Positions 1-6,856 of a stretch of 6,947 nucleotides of DNA are shown one piece after another. The DNA is from an uncultured Clostridia bacterium (GTDB taxonomy: Bacteria; Bacillota; Clostridia; Oscillospirales; Oscillospiraceae). Location: the NCBI GenBank assembly GCA_937858235.1, contig CALLZZ010000302.1, forward strand, positions 1 through 6,947, given 5' to 3'. The notes below the pieces were generated by a model. It did no database searches, was not told where the DNA came from, and saw nothing but the letters and a program-made list of their open reading frames with translations. The position numbers were made by a program, and so were the translations under genes. Each line of letters begins with the position of its first letter. The first letter of the stretch is position 1.

Positions 1-2
1 AT

Positions 3-1130
3 GATGATCAGCTGGAAATGAAGAAGTCACAGGTGCGGCAGATATTGGATAAAGCGCTTACTGAGGCAGGTCAAATTGATGAAGAGGGAACCCCCGATTA
101 TCAATTCGAAGGAATATATGGAAGCCCGAAAGAATTCGAGTACCGTAACAAGATGGAGTTCTCTTTTGGAGATGAATATAAAGACGGACCTCTGACGCTT
201 GGACTACATAAGAAGGGCAGTACATATGACATTCTGACTGCAGATGACTGCAAGATTGTTCATGAGGACATGACCTTGATCTTGAGAACTGTACTCGACT
301 ATTTTACGGAGAACCCTATGCCATATTATCACAAGATATCCCATGTCGGGTATCTCCGCCACCTTCTTCTGCGAAGAGCAGAAAAGACAGGAGAGATACT
401 GGTGAATCTGGTGACTACCAGTCAAAATGTTTGCAATCAGGATTCTCTTGTAGAGAAACTTCTGGCTTTAAAGCTTACGGGAAAAATTGTCGGAATTCTC
501 CATATTGTCAACGATTCATTGGCAGACGTGGTTCAAAGTGATGAGACACGGATTTTATATGGACAAGACTATTTTTATGAAACACTGCTAGATCTGCGAT
601 TCAAGATTTCGCCGTTTTCCTTCTTTCAGACGAACTCACTTGGCGCCGAGATCCTCTACTCGAAAGCAAGATCTTATATCGGTGACATGAAAGATATGAC
701 CGTGTTTGATTTATACAGCGGAACCGGAACCATAGCGCAGATGCTGGCACCGATTGCAAAAGAAGTGATCGGAGTTGAGATCGTGGAAGAGGCCGTGGAA
801 GCAGCCAGAGAAAATGCCAAGATGAATGGGCTGGAAAACTGCAGCTTTATCGCCGGAGATGTCTTAAAAATGATCGATGAAATTGACAGGAAACCGGATT
901 TTATCGTCCTGGATCCACCGAGGGAAGGCATCCATCCAAAAGCACTTCCAAAAATTCTGAACTTTCAAGTCGAACGCATGGTTTATATCTCATGTAAGCC
1001 GACAAGTCTCGCAAGAGACCTTGCGGTGCTGATAAGAGGCGGATATAGAGTAGAAAAAGTCTGCTGCGTTGATATGTTCTGTTCGACCATACATGTGGAG
1101 ACGGTAGTGTTGATGTCAAGGGTCAGGTAA
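3..1130 (+). CDS. rlmD: 23S rRNA (uracil-C5)-methyltransferase, RlmD/RlmCD family (5' partial)
   Basis: SAM-dependent enzyme that methylates C5 of uridine in 23S rRNA (U1939 in E. coli RlmD; Firmicutes RlmCD also methylates U747). Counting residues from the ATG at 18: a cysteine at C78 in DDCKIV, matching the fourth Fe-S ligand of the family; FFQTN at 202-206; SAM motif DLYSGTGT at 231-238; acidic GVEIVEEA near 252-259; LDPPREG at 298-304; nucleophile C326 in ISCKPTSLARD; general base E361 in HVET. The C326-E361 spacing of 35 equals that of C389-E424 in E. coli RumA. The reading frame stays open to the left edge and reads DDQLE before the ATG at 18, which fits the usual sequence just after the CGGC iron-sulfur motif. 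So 18 is probably internal, and the TRAM domain and the first three cysteines lie outside the window. The C-terminus ends soon after HVETVVLMS with a terminator behind it. This 3' end is a known integration site for mobile elements. Confidence 0.95.
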   Translation, partial: DDQLEMKKSQVRQILDKALTEAGQIDEEGTPDYQFEGIYGSPKEFEYRNKMEFSFGDEYKDGPLTLGLHKKGSTYDILTADDCKIVHEDMTLILRTVLDYFTENPMPYYHKISHVGYLRHLLLRRAEKTGEILVNLVTTSQNVCNQDSLVEKLLALKLTGKIVGILHIVNDSLADVVQSDETRILYGQDYFYETLLDLRFKISPFSFFQTNSLGAEILYSKARSYIGDMKDMTVFDLYSGTGTIAQMLAPIAKEVIGVEIVEEAVEAARENAKMNGLENCSFIAGDVLKMIDEIDRKPDFIVLDPPREGIHPKALPKILNFQVERMVYISCKPTSLARDLAVLIRGGYRVEKVCCVDMFCSTIHVETVVLMSRVR

Positions 1131-1139
1131 AAAGTTAAG

Positions 1140-1166
1140 AAAAGGGCCCGATTTAGGGCCTTTTTG
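1140..1166 (+). terminator. Intrinsic terminator of rlmD
   Basis: A 10-bp stem with one G-U wobble: AAAAGGGCCC (1140-1149), a 6-base loop, then GGGCCTTTTT (1156-1165). The T-run forms the distal part of the right arm. It lies 10 bases after the rlmD stop codon, a textbook Rho-independent layout, and would isolate rlmD from the accessory genes to the right. Confidence 0.9.
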
Positions 1167-1341
1167 CTATCGTGAGTACGAAAACATTCAATCAGAGGCC
1201 TAAACATAGCGCTCTGCGGAAACAGGGCGATAAGCGAGGAACATAAAAAGTGTGTATAGTTTAGACGCCGATTTAGATGTCGGGTATTGAGTTGCCGATT
1301 TTGTTGTCAGAGAGAGTTTAGGCTGTGGATTGGATATACTT

Positions 1342-1354
1342 GGGAGGACGGTGG
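1342..1354 (+). promoter_or_regulatory. Ribosome binding region deciding the start of the nuclease-like gene
   Basis: GGGAGGA at 1342-1348 lies 11 bases before the ATG at 1360, and GGTGG at 1350-1354 lies 5 bases before it. An in-frame TTG at 1330 would place this site inside the coding region and has no comparable site before it. The ATG is therefore preferred. Confidence 0.6.
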
Positions 1355-1359
1355 AAATA

Positions 1360-2952
1360 ATGAAGATTAGAGAAATAGAAAAAATAATTGATGCGTATCA
1401 CAATAATCATCCGGTGTTTGTTGGTAACAAGCAACAGGTCACATATGAATTACTTGCATCTTTTGAGGATTTATGCTCTTTGGCTGTAATGAGTAGTATG
1501 TTAAATCCGTTTGCATTAAAAAAGATTACAGACTATATGGATGCACTTAATCAGGCACTAAATTGGCTTGGGAATAGTACATTAGCTCTTTCGGAAGAAA
1601 AAATCAATTCAAATCTCTCAGAGGAACGATATAAAGAATGCACCTCTTTTCTTACGCATTACGCATATCCGTATTCTTTGATATGCAGTGGATATATTTC
1701 TTTTTCGAGGAAACGGTTAGATGCGAGAGTTGAAGGCAATAAAGTCACATTTATCTTTCCTGAAAATGCAAACAAATCAGCATGGAGCGATATCATGAGG
1801 GAAGCGAATCAATCGAATTTTGCTGGATTTATGGAATCCATTAACCCTGTAAAACTCTCATCCGCAAATACTGAATTACAAAAAAGGATTACAATTCAAG
1901 ATGAGCAATTGTGTTATGAATTATCTGCAGAAATTCTGGATACCTTTAAGGATGTAGCTGAGAAACAGTGGGATTCAACAAAAACACTGCCTGATTTATG
2001 GAAATTCGACTTGTTTACATTAGCTGAATATAAGCAAGTATGGGTAGCAATTGCAACATTGTGTTATATTCACTTTTTTAGCTGTCTTTCCATAAAAGAT
2101 GCTCTTGTTAGATTGAAAAACAGCACAATAATACAGCCGATAGGAAGTATTGCTGATTATATTGTTTCAACCACTAATGTTCAAAGAGACACAGTTTTGA
2201 ATATCATCAACTATATTACTTTTGAAGATGATAAGCACAATGTAGATATTGTATATCAACCGATTGTGATTTTGCCTGGGGAAATTGTAGTCATAGCACC
2301 GATGTTGTTTATGGGTTCTCGTCCAGAAAGAAATTTGTTATCTGTAGTCAGTTCGAAAACTGATTTTGAGCATTCAAAAGAAGTTAATGATTTAGAAGAC
2401 CTGATGGTTCAAGAAATAGAGGCCTTTATATCACATAAAGAGAATCTTAAAGTGATAAAACACAAGAAGTTGGAAGGACGTTTACCAGATATTGATTTAG
2501 GATTATTTGATGTAAATACAAATGCTGTGCTTTTATGTGAGCTCAAATGGTTTATGGCAGCTGATTCATCAAAAGAAGTCTATGCCCGGGAGGATGACAT
2601 TACACACGGATGTGAACAATCAGGAGAAATAATGGCATATGCAATGAGTAATAAAAGAAAGTTCATGAAACATGTATTTGATGTGGATGATTGTGAAGCG
2701 GTAGATTTGTTTTGCTGCGTTGTTGCAAGACATAATATAAGAACACAAAATAAGTATGTTCCAGTTATTGATTTGAAAAAACTTAAGGAATTACTTTCAA
2801 CTAAGCCGCTCAATTCAGTGTTTCATACTATTCGGAATCATGAGTATGAGGAAAGCTTACCAAATGATACGTCGATAACTTATCAGACGGTTGAATATGG
2901 AGGCTATACATTTGAAATTCCTGCAATTTGTTTCGGCTCGATGCCTGAATAG
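1360..2952 (+). CDS. Uncharacterised protein with PD-(D/E)XK nuclease-like C-terminal domain
   Basis: 530 residues from the ATG at 1360; a TTG at 1330 would add 10 residues but is less likely. I do not recognise a named family. The N-terminal two thirds is mostly alpha-helical in composition, with no signal peptide and no clear membrane segment. A short hydrophobic run near residues 228-243 (VWVAIATLCYIHFF region) is flanked by charged residues and looks like a buried helix. In the C-terminal third, LPDIDLGLF (near 375-383) is followed by a hydrophobic strand and CELKW (near 393-397). This D-(x)n-E-x-K pattern, with D377 or D379, E394 and K396, is the PD-(D/E)XK nuclease signature; Q420 could be the associated downstream residue. 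The DNA is visibly more AT-rich than rlmD or the recombinases, which suggests separate acquisition. The gene stands alone, converges on the recombinase operon, and lies between the likely attachment gene and the recombinases. It is best read as cargo, perhaps for defence or DNA processing; that role is inferred from context. Confidence is high for the gene, moderate for the fold. Confidence 0.85.
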   Translation: MKIREIEKIIDAYHNNHPVFVGNKQQVTYELLASFEDLCSLAVMSSMLNPFALKKITDYMDALNQALNWLGNSTLALSEEKINSNLSEERYKECTSFLTHYAYPYSLICSGYISFSRKRLDARVEGNKVTFIFPENANKSAWSDIMREANQSNFAGFMESINPVKLSSANTELQKRITIQDEQLCYELSAEILDTFKDVAEKQWDSTKTLPDLWKFDLFTLAEYKQVWVAIATLCYIHFFSCLSIKDALVRLKNSTIIQPIGSIADYIVSTTNVQRDTVLNIINYITFEDDKHNVDIVYQPIVILPGEIVVIAPMLFMGSRPERNLLSVVSSKTDFEHSKEVNDLEDLMVQEIEAFISHKENLKVIKHKKLEGRLPDIDLGLFDVNTNAVLLCELKWFMAADSSKEVYAREDDITHGCEQSGEIMAYAMSNKRKFMKHVFDVDDCEAVDLFCCVVARHNIRTQNKYVPVIDLKKLKELLSTKPLNSVFHTIRNHEYEESLPNDTSITYQTVEYGGYTFEIPAICFGSMPE

Positions 2953-2963
2953 GTTATAAACAG

Positions 2964-3010
2964 AAGGCTCCCCATCACCGGATATTATTCCAGTGGTGAG
3001 GAGCCTTTGT
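2964..3010. terminator. Bidirectional hairpin terminator between convergent genes
   Basis: The outer stem AAGGCTCC (2964-2971) pairs with GGAGCCTT (3000-3007). It continues inward with CATCAC-type pairing against GTGGTG (one wobble, flanking C-A mismatches), and GGA/TCC closes a TATTAT loop. T-rich flanks occur on both sides: TTTGTTT on the plus strand, and TTCTGTTT when read on the minus strand. It starts 11 bases after the nuclease-like gene's stop and sits 9 bases beyond the end of the last recombinase gene, so it can serve both. Confidence 0.8.
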
Positions 3011-3019
3011 TTCTGTGGG

Positions 3020-4588
3020 TTATCCTTCAATATCAACGCTTATCCCTGACTTGAATTCCACCGTGAAGTGGTCTTCAAAAACGGTGATTTTCTGCAGTAG
3101 CCTGCGGACAAGACTTTCATCAAACTCCGTAATGTTGGTTTCCTGTTTGCTGATAAAGTCCTGCAGTTCCTTGATTCGCTTCATGGCTTTTTCTCGACTG
3201 TAGCTTTCAGTTTCAGACTTTTCCTTCTGTTCGCGGAGACGGAAGATCTCGTCAGCGATGGCGTCGTAATCTTGCCTGTTATTAACCTTCTTGATGAGCT
3301 CTTTTTGAAGCTTCTCCAACCTTGTCTGAATGCCATCCGGTGAGAGAGTGTCAGCACTGATCACGGCTTTGGCAATGTTCTCTTGCAGAACTTTCAGAAA
3401 AGTGTTTCTGTCGGTCAGAATCATATTGATGGCCTTGATGGTGATGCCTTGAAGAACAGTTTCGTTTACCGTGCGGTTGGTGCAGTTTATGTCGGCGGAA
3501 GTGGGATCCAGACGGCTGATGCAGCGCCAGACGATAGATTTACAACCATGGTTATTCCAATGGACGCGACGATAAAGTTCTCCGCACTCGCCGCAGAATA
3601 TCATCTGTGCAAAGCAGTGGTTGCAGGAGAACTTTCGTTTTTTCCCAGAAGGGCTGACATGGACGACCCGGCGGCGGACAAGCTCAGCCTGCACCTGCAT
3701 GAAAAGTTCTTTCGGAATGATCGCCTCGTGGTCACCCTCGACGTAGTACTGAGGTACCGTGCCGTTGTTTTTGATTCGCTTCTTGGTAAGAAAATCGACG
3801 GTGTAGGTCTTCTGCAGCAAGGCGTCACCCATATATTTTTCGTTCCGGAGAATCTTGTTGATGGTGCTGGTGTGCCATTTCGGCTTTCCGGCACCGGTGA
3901 GGATGCCGTCTGCCTCAAGGCCGGCTGAAATCTTGTCCATGCTGGAGCCTTCAAGGTATTCTCGATAGATTCGCTTTACAATCTCTGCCTGATCTGTGTC
4001 GATGATCAGGTGACCGTCTTTGTCCTTCGTGTAGCCGAGGAAGCGACTGTGATTCACCTGAACTTTTCCTTGCTGGTAACGGTACTGGAGACCGAGTTTC
4101 ACGTTCTGCGAAAGGCTCTGGCTTTCCTGCTGGGCAAGTGATGCCATGATCGTGATCAGCACTTCGCCCTTGGCATCCATCGTATTGATGGATTCCTTTT
4201 CAAAGTAGACTGGAATATTCTTGTCTTTCAGCTGGCGGATGTACTGCAGGCAGTCGAGCCTGTTGCGGGCAAAACGGCTGATCGATTTGGTGATGATCAT
4301 GTCGATATTCCCGGCCATGCATTCATCGATCATACGGTTGAACTCGTCTCGTTTTTTGGTGTTGGTTCCGGAGATGCCGTCGTCGGCGAAGATGCCCGCC
4401 AGCATCCACTCTGGATTGCTCTGAATGTACTCGGTGTAGTGGGTGACTTGAGCATCGTAGCTGGTTTCCTGCTCGTCGGAGTCCGTACTGACTCGACAGT
4501 AAGCGGCGACGCGAAGTTTAGGCTGCTCAGATTGTTTGACGGTGTTCCCAACCTGCCGTTTGGCTGGAATAAACATGACATTGCCCAT
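3020..4588 (-). CDS. Large serine recombinase (site-specific integrase/excisionase), 522 aa
   Basis: Cuts and rejoins DNA at attachment sites through a phosphoserine intermediate. Domains in order: an N-terminal resolvase catalytic domain (about 25-165) with YCRVST and nucleophile S34, plus R32, R105 and R108 in the SISRFARN block; the Recombinase DNA-binding domain (about 180-290, with PKWHTSTINKILRNEKYMGD); a zinc-ribbon region with C322, C325, C332, C335, C349, C356 and C369; a charged coiled coil near 415-485; and a C-terminal strand segment ending SGISVDIEG. Length is normal for the family, with no frameshift. The ATG at 4588 overlaps the TGA of the upstream small gene by one base and has its own GAGGTGA site 4 bases before it. 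A second ATG four codons in is possible but less well placed. It is the last gene of the operon. It resembles the 519-aa recombinase upstream only moderately, so it is not a recent duplicate. The two may act as partners or at different sites; the sequence does not say which. Confidence 0.95.
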   Translation of the reverse strand: MGNVMFIPAKRQVGNTVKQSEQPKLRVAAYCRVSTDSDEQETSYDAQVTHYTEYIQSNPEWMLAGIFADDGISGTNTKKRDEFNRMIDECMAGNIDMIITKSISRFARNRLDCLQYIRQLKDKNIPVYFEKESINTMDAKGEVLITIMASLAQQESQSLSQNVKLGLQYRYQQGKVQVNHSRFLGYTKDKDGHLIIDTDQAEIVKRIYREYLEGSSMDKISAGLEADGILTGAGKPKWHTSTINKILRNEKYMGDALLQKTYTVDFLTKKRIKNNGTVPQYYVEGDHEAIIPKELFMQVQAELVRRRVVHVSPSGKKRKFSCNHCFAQMIFCGECGELYRRVHWNNHGCKSIVWRCISRLDPTSADINCTNRTVNETVLQGITIKAINMILTDRNTFLKVLQENIAKAVISADTLSPDGIQTRLEKLQKELIKKVNNRQDYDAIADEIFRLREQKEKSETESYSREKAMKRIKELQDFISKQETNITEFDESLVRRLLQKITVFEDHFTVEFKSGISVDIEG

Positions 4589-5004
4589 CAGCTCACCTCA
4601 CTTTCTATGAGGCTGTAGAGGTATTCTGCCTGTAGCTTTGGGTCTTCATAGTGCTGAACGGCTTCGGCAAGATGGAAGTGTGTCGGAACCGCAGCTTGCT
4701 TCATGGCTTTCTTGTGCTTCAGCCTGCCGAGCTTATCAGCACGTCGGATCCGTTCCTCGGAAGCGCTGTCGAAAGCCTCCTGTTCGATGATGGCAGGATA
4801 GAAGGTATCGCCGAGGTAGTGGCGATTTTCCATCAGGCGTTTTGCTTCACCGTGGTAGGCTTCAATCCCGGCTTCTGCCGCAGCCTTGGCAAGCGCCATG
4901 CCGGAGAGGTAGTACTCGTAGAGTTTTCGGATTTTGCCTGCTTTTTCTTCATCAATGATGGCAGTGCCGTTTTCAATGCTGTATCCATAGGGTGTATGCC
5001 CCAT
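4588..5004 (-). CDS. Stand-alone Recombinase-domain protein lacking the catalytic domain, 138 aa
   Basis: The protein begins MGHTPYGYSIENG, matching the point where the Recombinase DNA-binding domain starts in full-length large serine recombinases (compare PPYGYDWDG at about 176 in the upstream gene). It then follows that domain: IDEEKAGKIRKLYEYYLSG, a helix containing GIEA, and RHYLGDTFYPAII near 61-73. There is no YCRVS catalytic motif, no SRFxRN block and no cysteine-rich zinc ribbon. The second half is a charged helical stretch (KLGRLKHKKAMKQ) ending in AEYLYSLIESEVS. The ATG at 5004 has AAAGGA 9 bases before it, inside the end of the preceding gene. It starts 4 bases after that gene's stop and overlaps the next start by one base. 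It appears intact rather than decayed: clean start, clean stop and coupled reading. It likely binds DNA or modulates the two catalytic recombinases; that role is inference. Confidence 0.88.
   Translation of the reverse strand: MGHTPYGYSIENGTAIIDEEKAGKIRKLYEYYLSGMALAKAAAEAGIEAYHGEAKRLMENRHYLGDTFYPAIIEQEAFDSASEERIRRADKLGRLKHKKAMKQAAVPTHFHLAEAVQHYEDPKLQAEYLYSLIESEVS
4593..4599 (-). promoter_or_regulatory. Ribosome binding site of the 522-aa recombinase
   Basis: GAGGTGA on the minus strand, 4 bases before the ATG at 4588 and inside the 3' end of the 138-aa gene. It supports the 4588 start and points to translational coupling through the TGATG overlap. Confidence 0.75.
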
Positions 5005-5008
5005 GTGA

Positions 5009-6568
5009 TCACATCCTTTCTTTCAGTGTCAGACCGCACTTTAATTCAAAGCATGCTTCCGTTCGGGAGCGAATGATGATGCGGCTGACGAATTTTTCAA
5101 ATAGTTCTTCCTCAAAGACAGGAACCATCCCACCTTTTTCTGCAAAGTGAAGAAGCACCGTGGCCTCAGTTACCTTCGTGACATCTTCGGAAACCGTGTT
5201 CTTTAGCGCTTCCATTTCATCCCGAAAGCTGTCTGCCTGCGAGAGAAGCTCGTTTGTTTCCCTGCTGTAGAGGATCTGGTCGATGATACCCTGTGTCATG
5301 AGCTTGGTCAGCGTCTCGCGTTTTTCCGTGTTCTGTGCCATCAAGGTCTGGATCTCCTGAATGTGCCGGAGAGAATCGTCAGCGGATGAATGCTTTAGAG
5401 CATCGATATAAGGCTTTAAGATCACCCGGTGTCCATAGACCAACTTGTTCATCATGGTGACGAAGGCCTGCTTCAAGGAATCATCCCGAACGTAGAGCAT
5501 CGAACAGCGGCTCTTGTCTTGAATATGGGTGTTGCAGCACCATGCTGCATATTTGTAATCGGTACAGCTGTGGATTCTTCGCTTAAAGGTGTCACCGCAT
5601 TCACCGCAGATGATCTTACCTGAGAAGGCGTAGCGGCTTTGATACTTAGCACTTCCCTTGGTAACGCCTTTTTCGTTTGCACGTTGGTTGATCAGTCCCT
5701 GTGCTGCTTCAAAATCCTCTCGGCGGATGATTGCCTCATGATGACGCTTAAGCAGGTACTGGCCTTTTTCACCATGATTGGCGTGGCGATTGAAGCTGGA
5801 ATCCGAGAAGGACTTCTGGAAGATACAGTCTCCGACATACTTTTCATTGCCAAGCATTCCGCGAATCGTCGTAGACGTCCAGTGTCCGGTACGCTTGGTG
5901 GGAACACCTCGCCGGTTCAGATCGTCAGCGATGGCTTGGGTACCCTTGCCGGATAAAAGAGCAGCGAATATTTCCTTCACGATGGCTGCCTGTTCTGGAT
6001 TAATAAGCATCTTTTCCCCATCCCAGTCGTAACCATAGGGCGGGTAACTGATTTTAAAGGTTCCATTCTCGAAGCGCTTCTGGATGGACCATTTGCTGTT
6101 TTGTGAAATGGAAACCGACTCACCTTCAGCCATGCTGGAGAGGATTGCCAGAAAGAGCTCGCTCTCCATAGAGCCGGTGTTCAGGTTTTCTTTTTCAAAG
6201 TAAATAGGGATGCGTAAATCAAGAAGTTTTCTGACAAGCTCTAGACAATCCAGAGTATTGCGACTGAAGCGGCTGATGGACTTCGTGACAATGAAATCCA
6301 CTTTACCGGCTTTGCAGTCGTCAATGAGCCGCAAAAGCTCCGGTCGTCGTTCCTTTTTGGTGCCGGTGATGCCTTTGTCGAAGTAGAGCCCGGCAAACTC
6401 CCAGTCATCGCGGGCTGTGATGTATTTCTCGTAATGCGTCTTCTGAGTTTCAAGACTTTCGAGCTGAGCGTCGGAATCCGTGGAGACGCGGCAGTAAGCA
6501 GCTACCCGGATCCTCTTAAGTTTGACATTGGGATTCTTTACTTCCGCAATCTTGGTTACTTTTTTCAA
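5009..6568 (-). CDS. Large serine recombinase (site-specific integrase/excisionase), 519 aa
   Basis: Same reaction class as the 522-aa recombinase downstream. The N-terminal catalytic domain (about 18-160) has AAYCRVST with nucleophile S29, R27, and R100 and R103 in SISRFSRN. The Recombinase domain spans about 175-290 (PPYGY, then TSTTIRGMLGNEKYVGD, then HHEAI). The zinc ribbon has C321, C324, C335, C344, C345 and C355 (IICGECGDTFKR). A coiled coil runs from about 400 to 460, and the C-terminus is FVSRIIIRSRTEACFELKCG. The gene starts with TTG at 6568. This is supported by an ideal AAAGGAGG site 8 bases upstream, and no ATG or GTG fits better. The stop lies 4 bases before the next gene. The catalytic block is clearly homologous to the other recombinase (both share VAAYCRVSTDSD and TKSISRF), but the rest is diverged. 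No key residue is missing, so it should be active. Confidence 0.95.
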   Translation of the reverse strand: MKKVTKIAEVKNPNVKLKRIRVAAYCRVSTDSDAQLESLETQKTHYEKYITARDDWEFAGLYFDKGITGTKKERRPELLRLIDDCKAGKVDFIVTKSISRFSRNTLDCLELVRKLLDLRIPIYFEKENLNTGSMESELFLAILSSMAEGESVSISQNSKWSIQKRFENGTFKISYPPYGYDWDGEKMLINPEQAAIVKEIFAALLSGKGTQAIADDLNRRGVPTKRTGHWTSTTIRGMLGNEKYVGDCIFQKSFSDSSFNRHANHGEKGQYLLKRHHEAIIRREDFEAAQGLINQRANEKGVTKGSAKYQSRYAFSGKIICGECGDTFKRRIHSCTDYKYAAWCCNTHIQDKSRCSMLYVRDDSLKQAFVTMMNKLVYGHRVILKPYIDALKHSSADDSLRHIQEIQTLMAQNTEKRETLTKLMTQGIIDQILYSRETNELLSQADSFRDEMEALKNTVSEDVTKVTEATVLLHFAEKGGMVPVFEEELFEKFVSRIIIRSRTEACFELKCGLTLKERM

Positions 6569-6576
6569 ACTTTTTT

Positions 6577-6584
6577 CCTCCTTT
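6577..6584 (-). promoter_or_regulatory. Strong Shine-Dalgarno site for the TTG-started recombinase
   Basis: AAAGGAGG on the minus strand, 8 bases upstream of TTG at 6568. The near-perfect site decides this non-ATG start. A strong site paired with a weak start codon may tune recombinase output. Confidence 0.85.
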
Positions 6585-6620
6585 CCGTACGTCTATACAT
6601 CACTCTAAAAGCCTTACATA

Positions 6621-6827
6621 TCAAGTGATTTTAGGCATGATTTCCGCGAACAGAGGAGAGAAAGTTTCCCGATTGATGGCGATTAATTTGTTACATTCAG
6701 CTACAGATATAAGGCCATTATCCAACATCATTTTTGCGATAGTCTGTGCCCTGCTGTAGTCCAGATCGCCTTTGATACGCTCTTGCGTGTAATAGCTGTT
6801 CGTGATTGGCTGTAATTGTTCTGTCAT
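6621..6827 (-). CDS. Small SHOCT-like domain protein, 68 aa
   Basis: 68 residues beginning MTEQLQPITNSYY. Residues about 22-52 (DYSRAQTIAKMMLDNGLIS, then VAECNKLIAINRE) form two short helices around a G-L-I turn. This resembles the SHOCT (short C-terminal) domain, whose pattern is a helix, then G-[IL]-[IT], then an E/K-rich helix. From memory, similar small proteins are common just upstream of recombinase genes in clostridial mobile elements. The ATG at 6827 has GGAGGTGA 7 bases before it. The frame stays open to the right edge, but the upstream codons carry no better start and read unlike a natural N-terminus. The stop is 52 bases before the recombinase start on the same strand, so the genes are probably co-transcribed. 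SHOCT domains are often oligomerisation or interaction modules; its exact job here is unknown. Confidence 0.8.
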   Translation of the reverse strand: MTEQLQPITNSYYTQERIKGDLDYSRAQTIAKMMLDNGLISVAECNKLIAINRETFSPLFAEIMPKIT

Positions 6828-6834
6828 CACATAT

Positions 6835-6842
6835 TCACCTCC
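6835..6842 (-). promoter_or_regulatory. Ribosome binding site of the SHOCT-like gene
   Basis: GGAGGTGA on the minus strand, 7 bases before ATG at 6827. It selects this ATG over longer versions of the open frame that reach the right edge. Confidence 0.8.
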
Positions 6843-6856
6843 AATTTCCACTGGAG

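Noticed and set aside
1255..1340. TATAGT (1255-1260) and TATACT (1335-1340) as -10 boxes for the nuclease-like gene
   Set aside because: Neither has a -35 element at 16-18 bases; the TTGTCA at 1304-1309 is 25 bases from TATACT, which is too far.
3383..3928. 181-codon open frame on the plus strand
   Set aside because: It lies wholly antisense within the 522-aa recombinase, which has clear domains; its protein has no recognisable motifs and an odd composition.
3601..3954. 117-codon minus-strand frame overlapping the recombinase
   Set aside because: Out-of-frame shadow of the 522-aa recombinase; Ser/Thr/Arg/Pro-rich translation typical of a GC-skewed alternate frame.
4588..5004. The 138-aa gene as a degenerate recombinase pseudogene
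   Set aside because: It has its own ribosome binding site, tight gene junctions on both sides, an uninterrupted frame, and starts cleanly at a domain boundary.
4651..5076. 141-codon open frame on the plus strand opposite the 138-aa gene
   Set aside because: Antisense to a well-supported recombinase-domain gene, with no ribosome binding site and no family resemblance.
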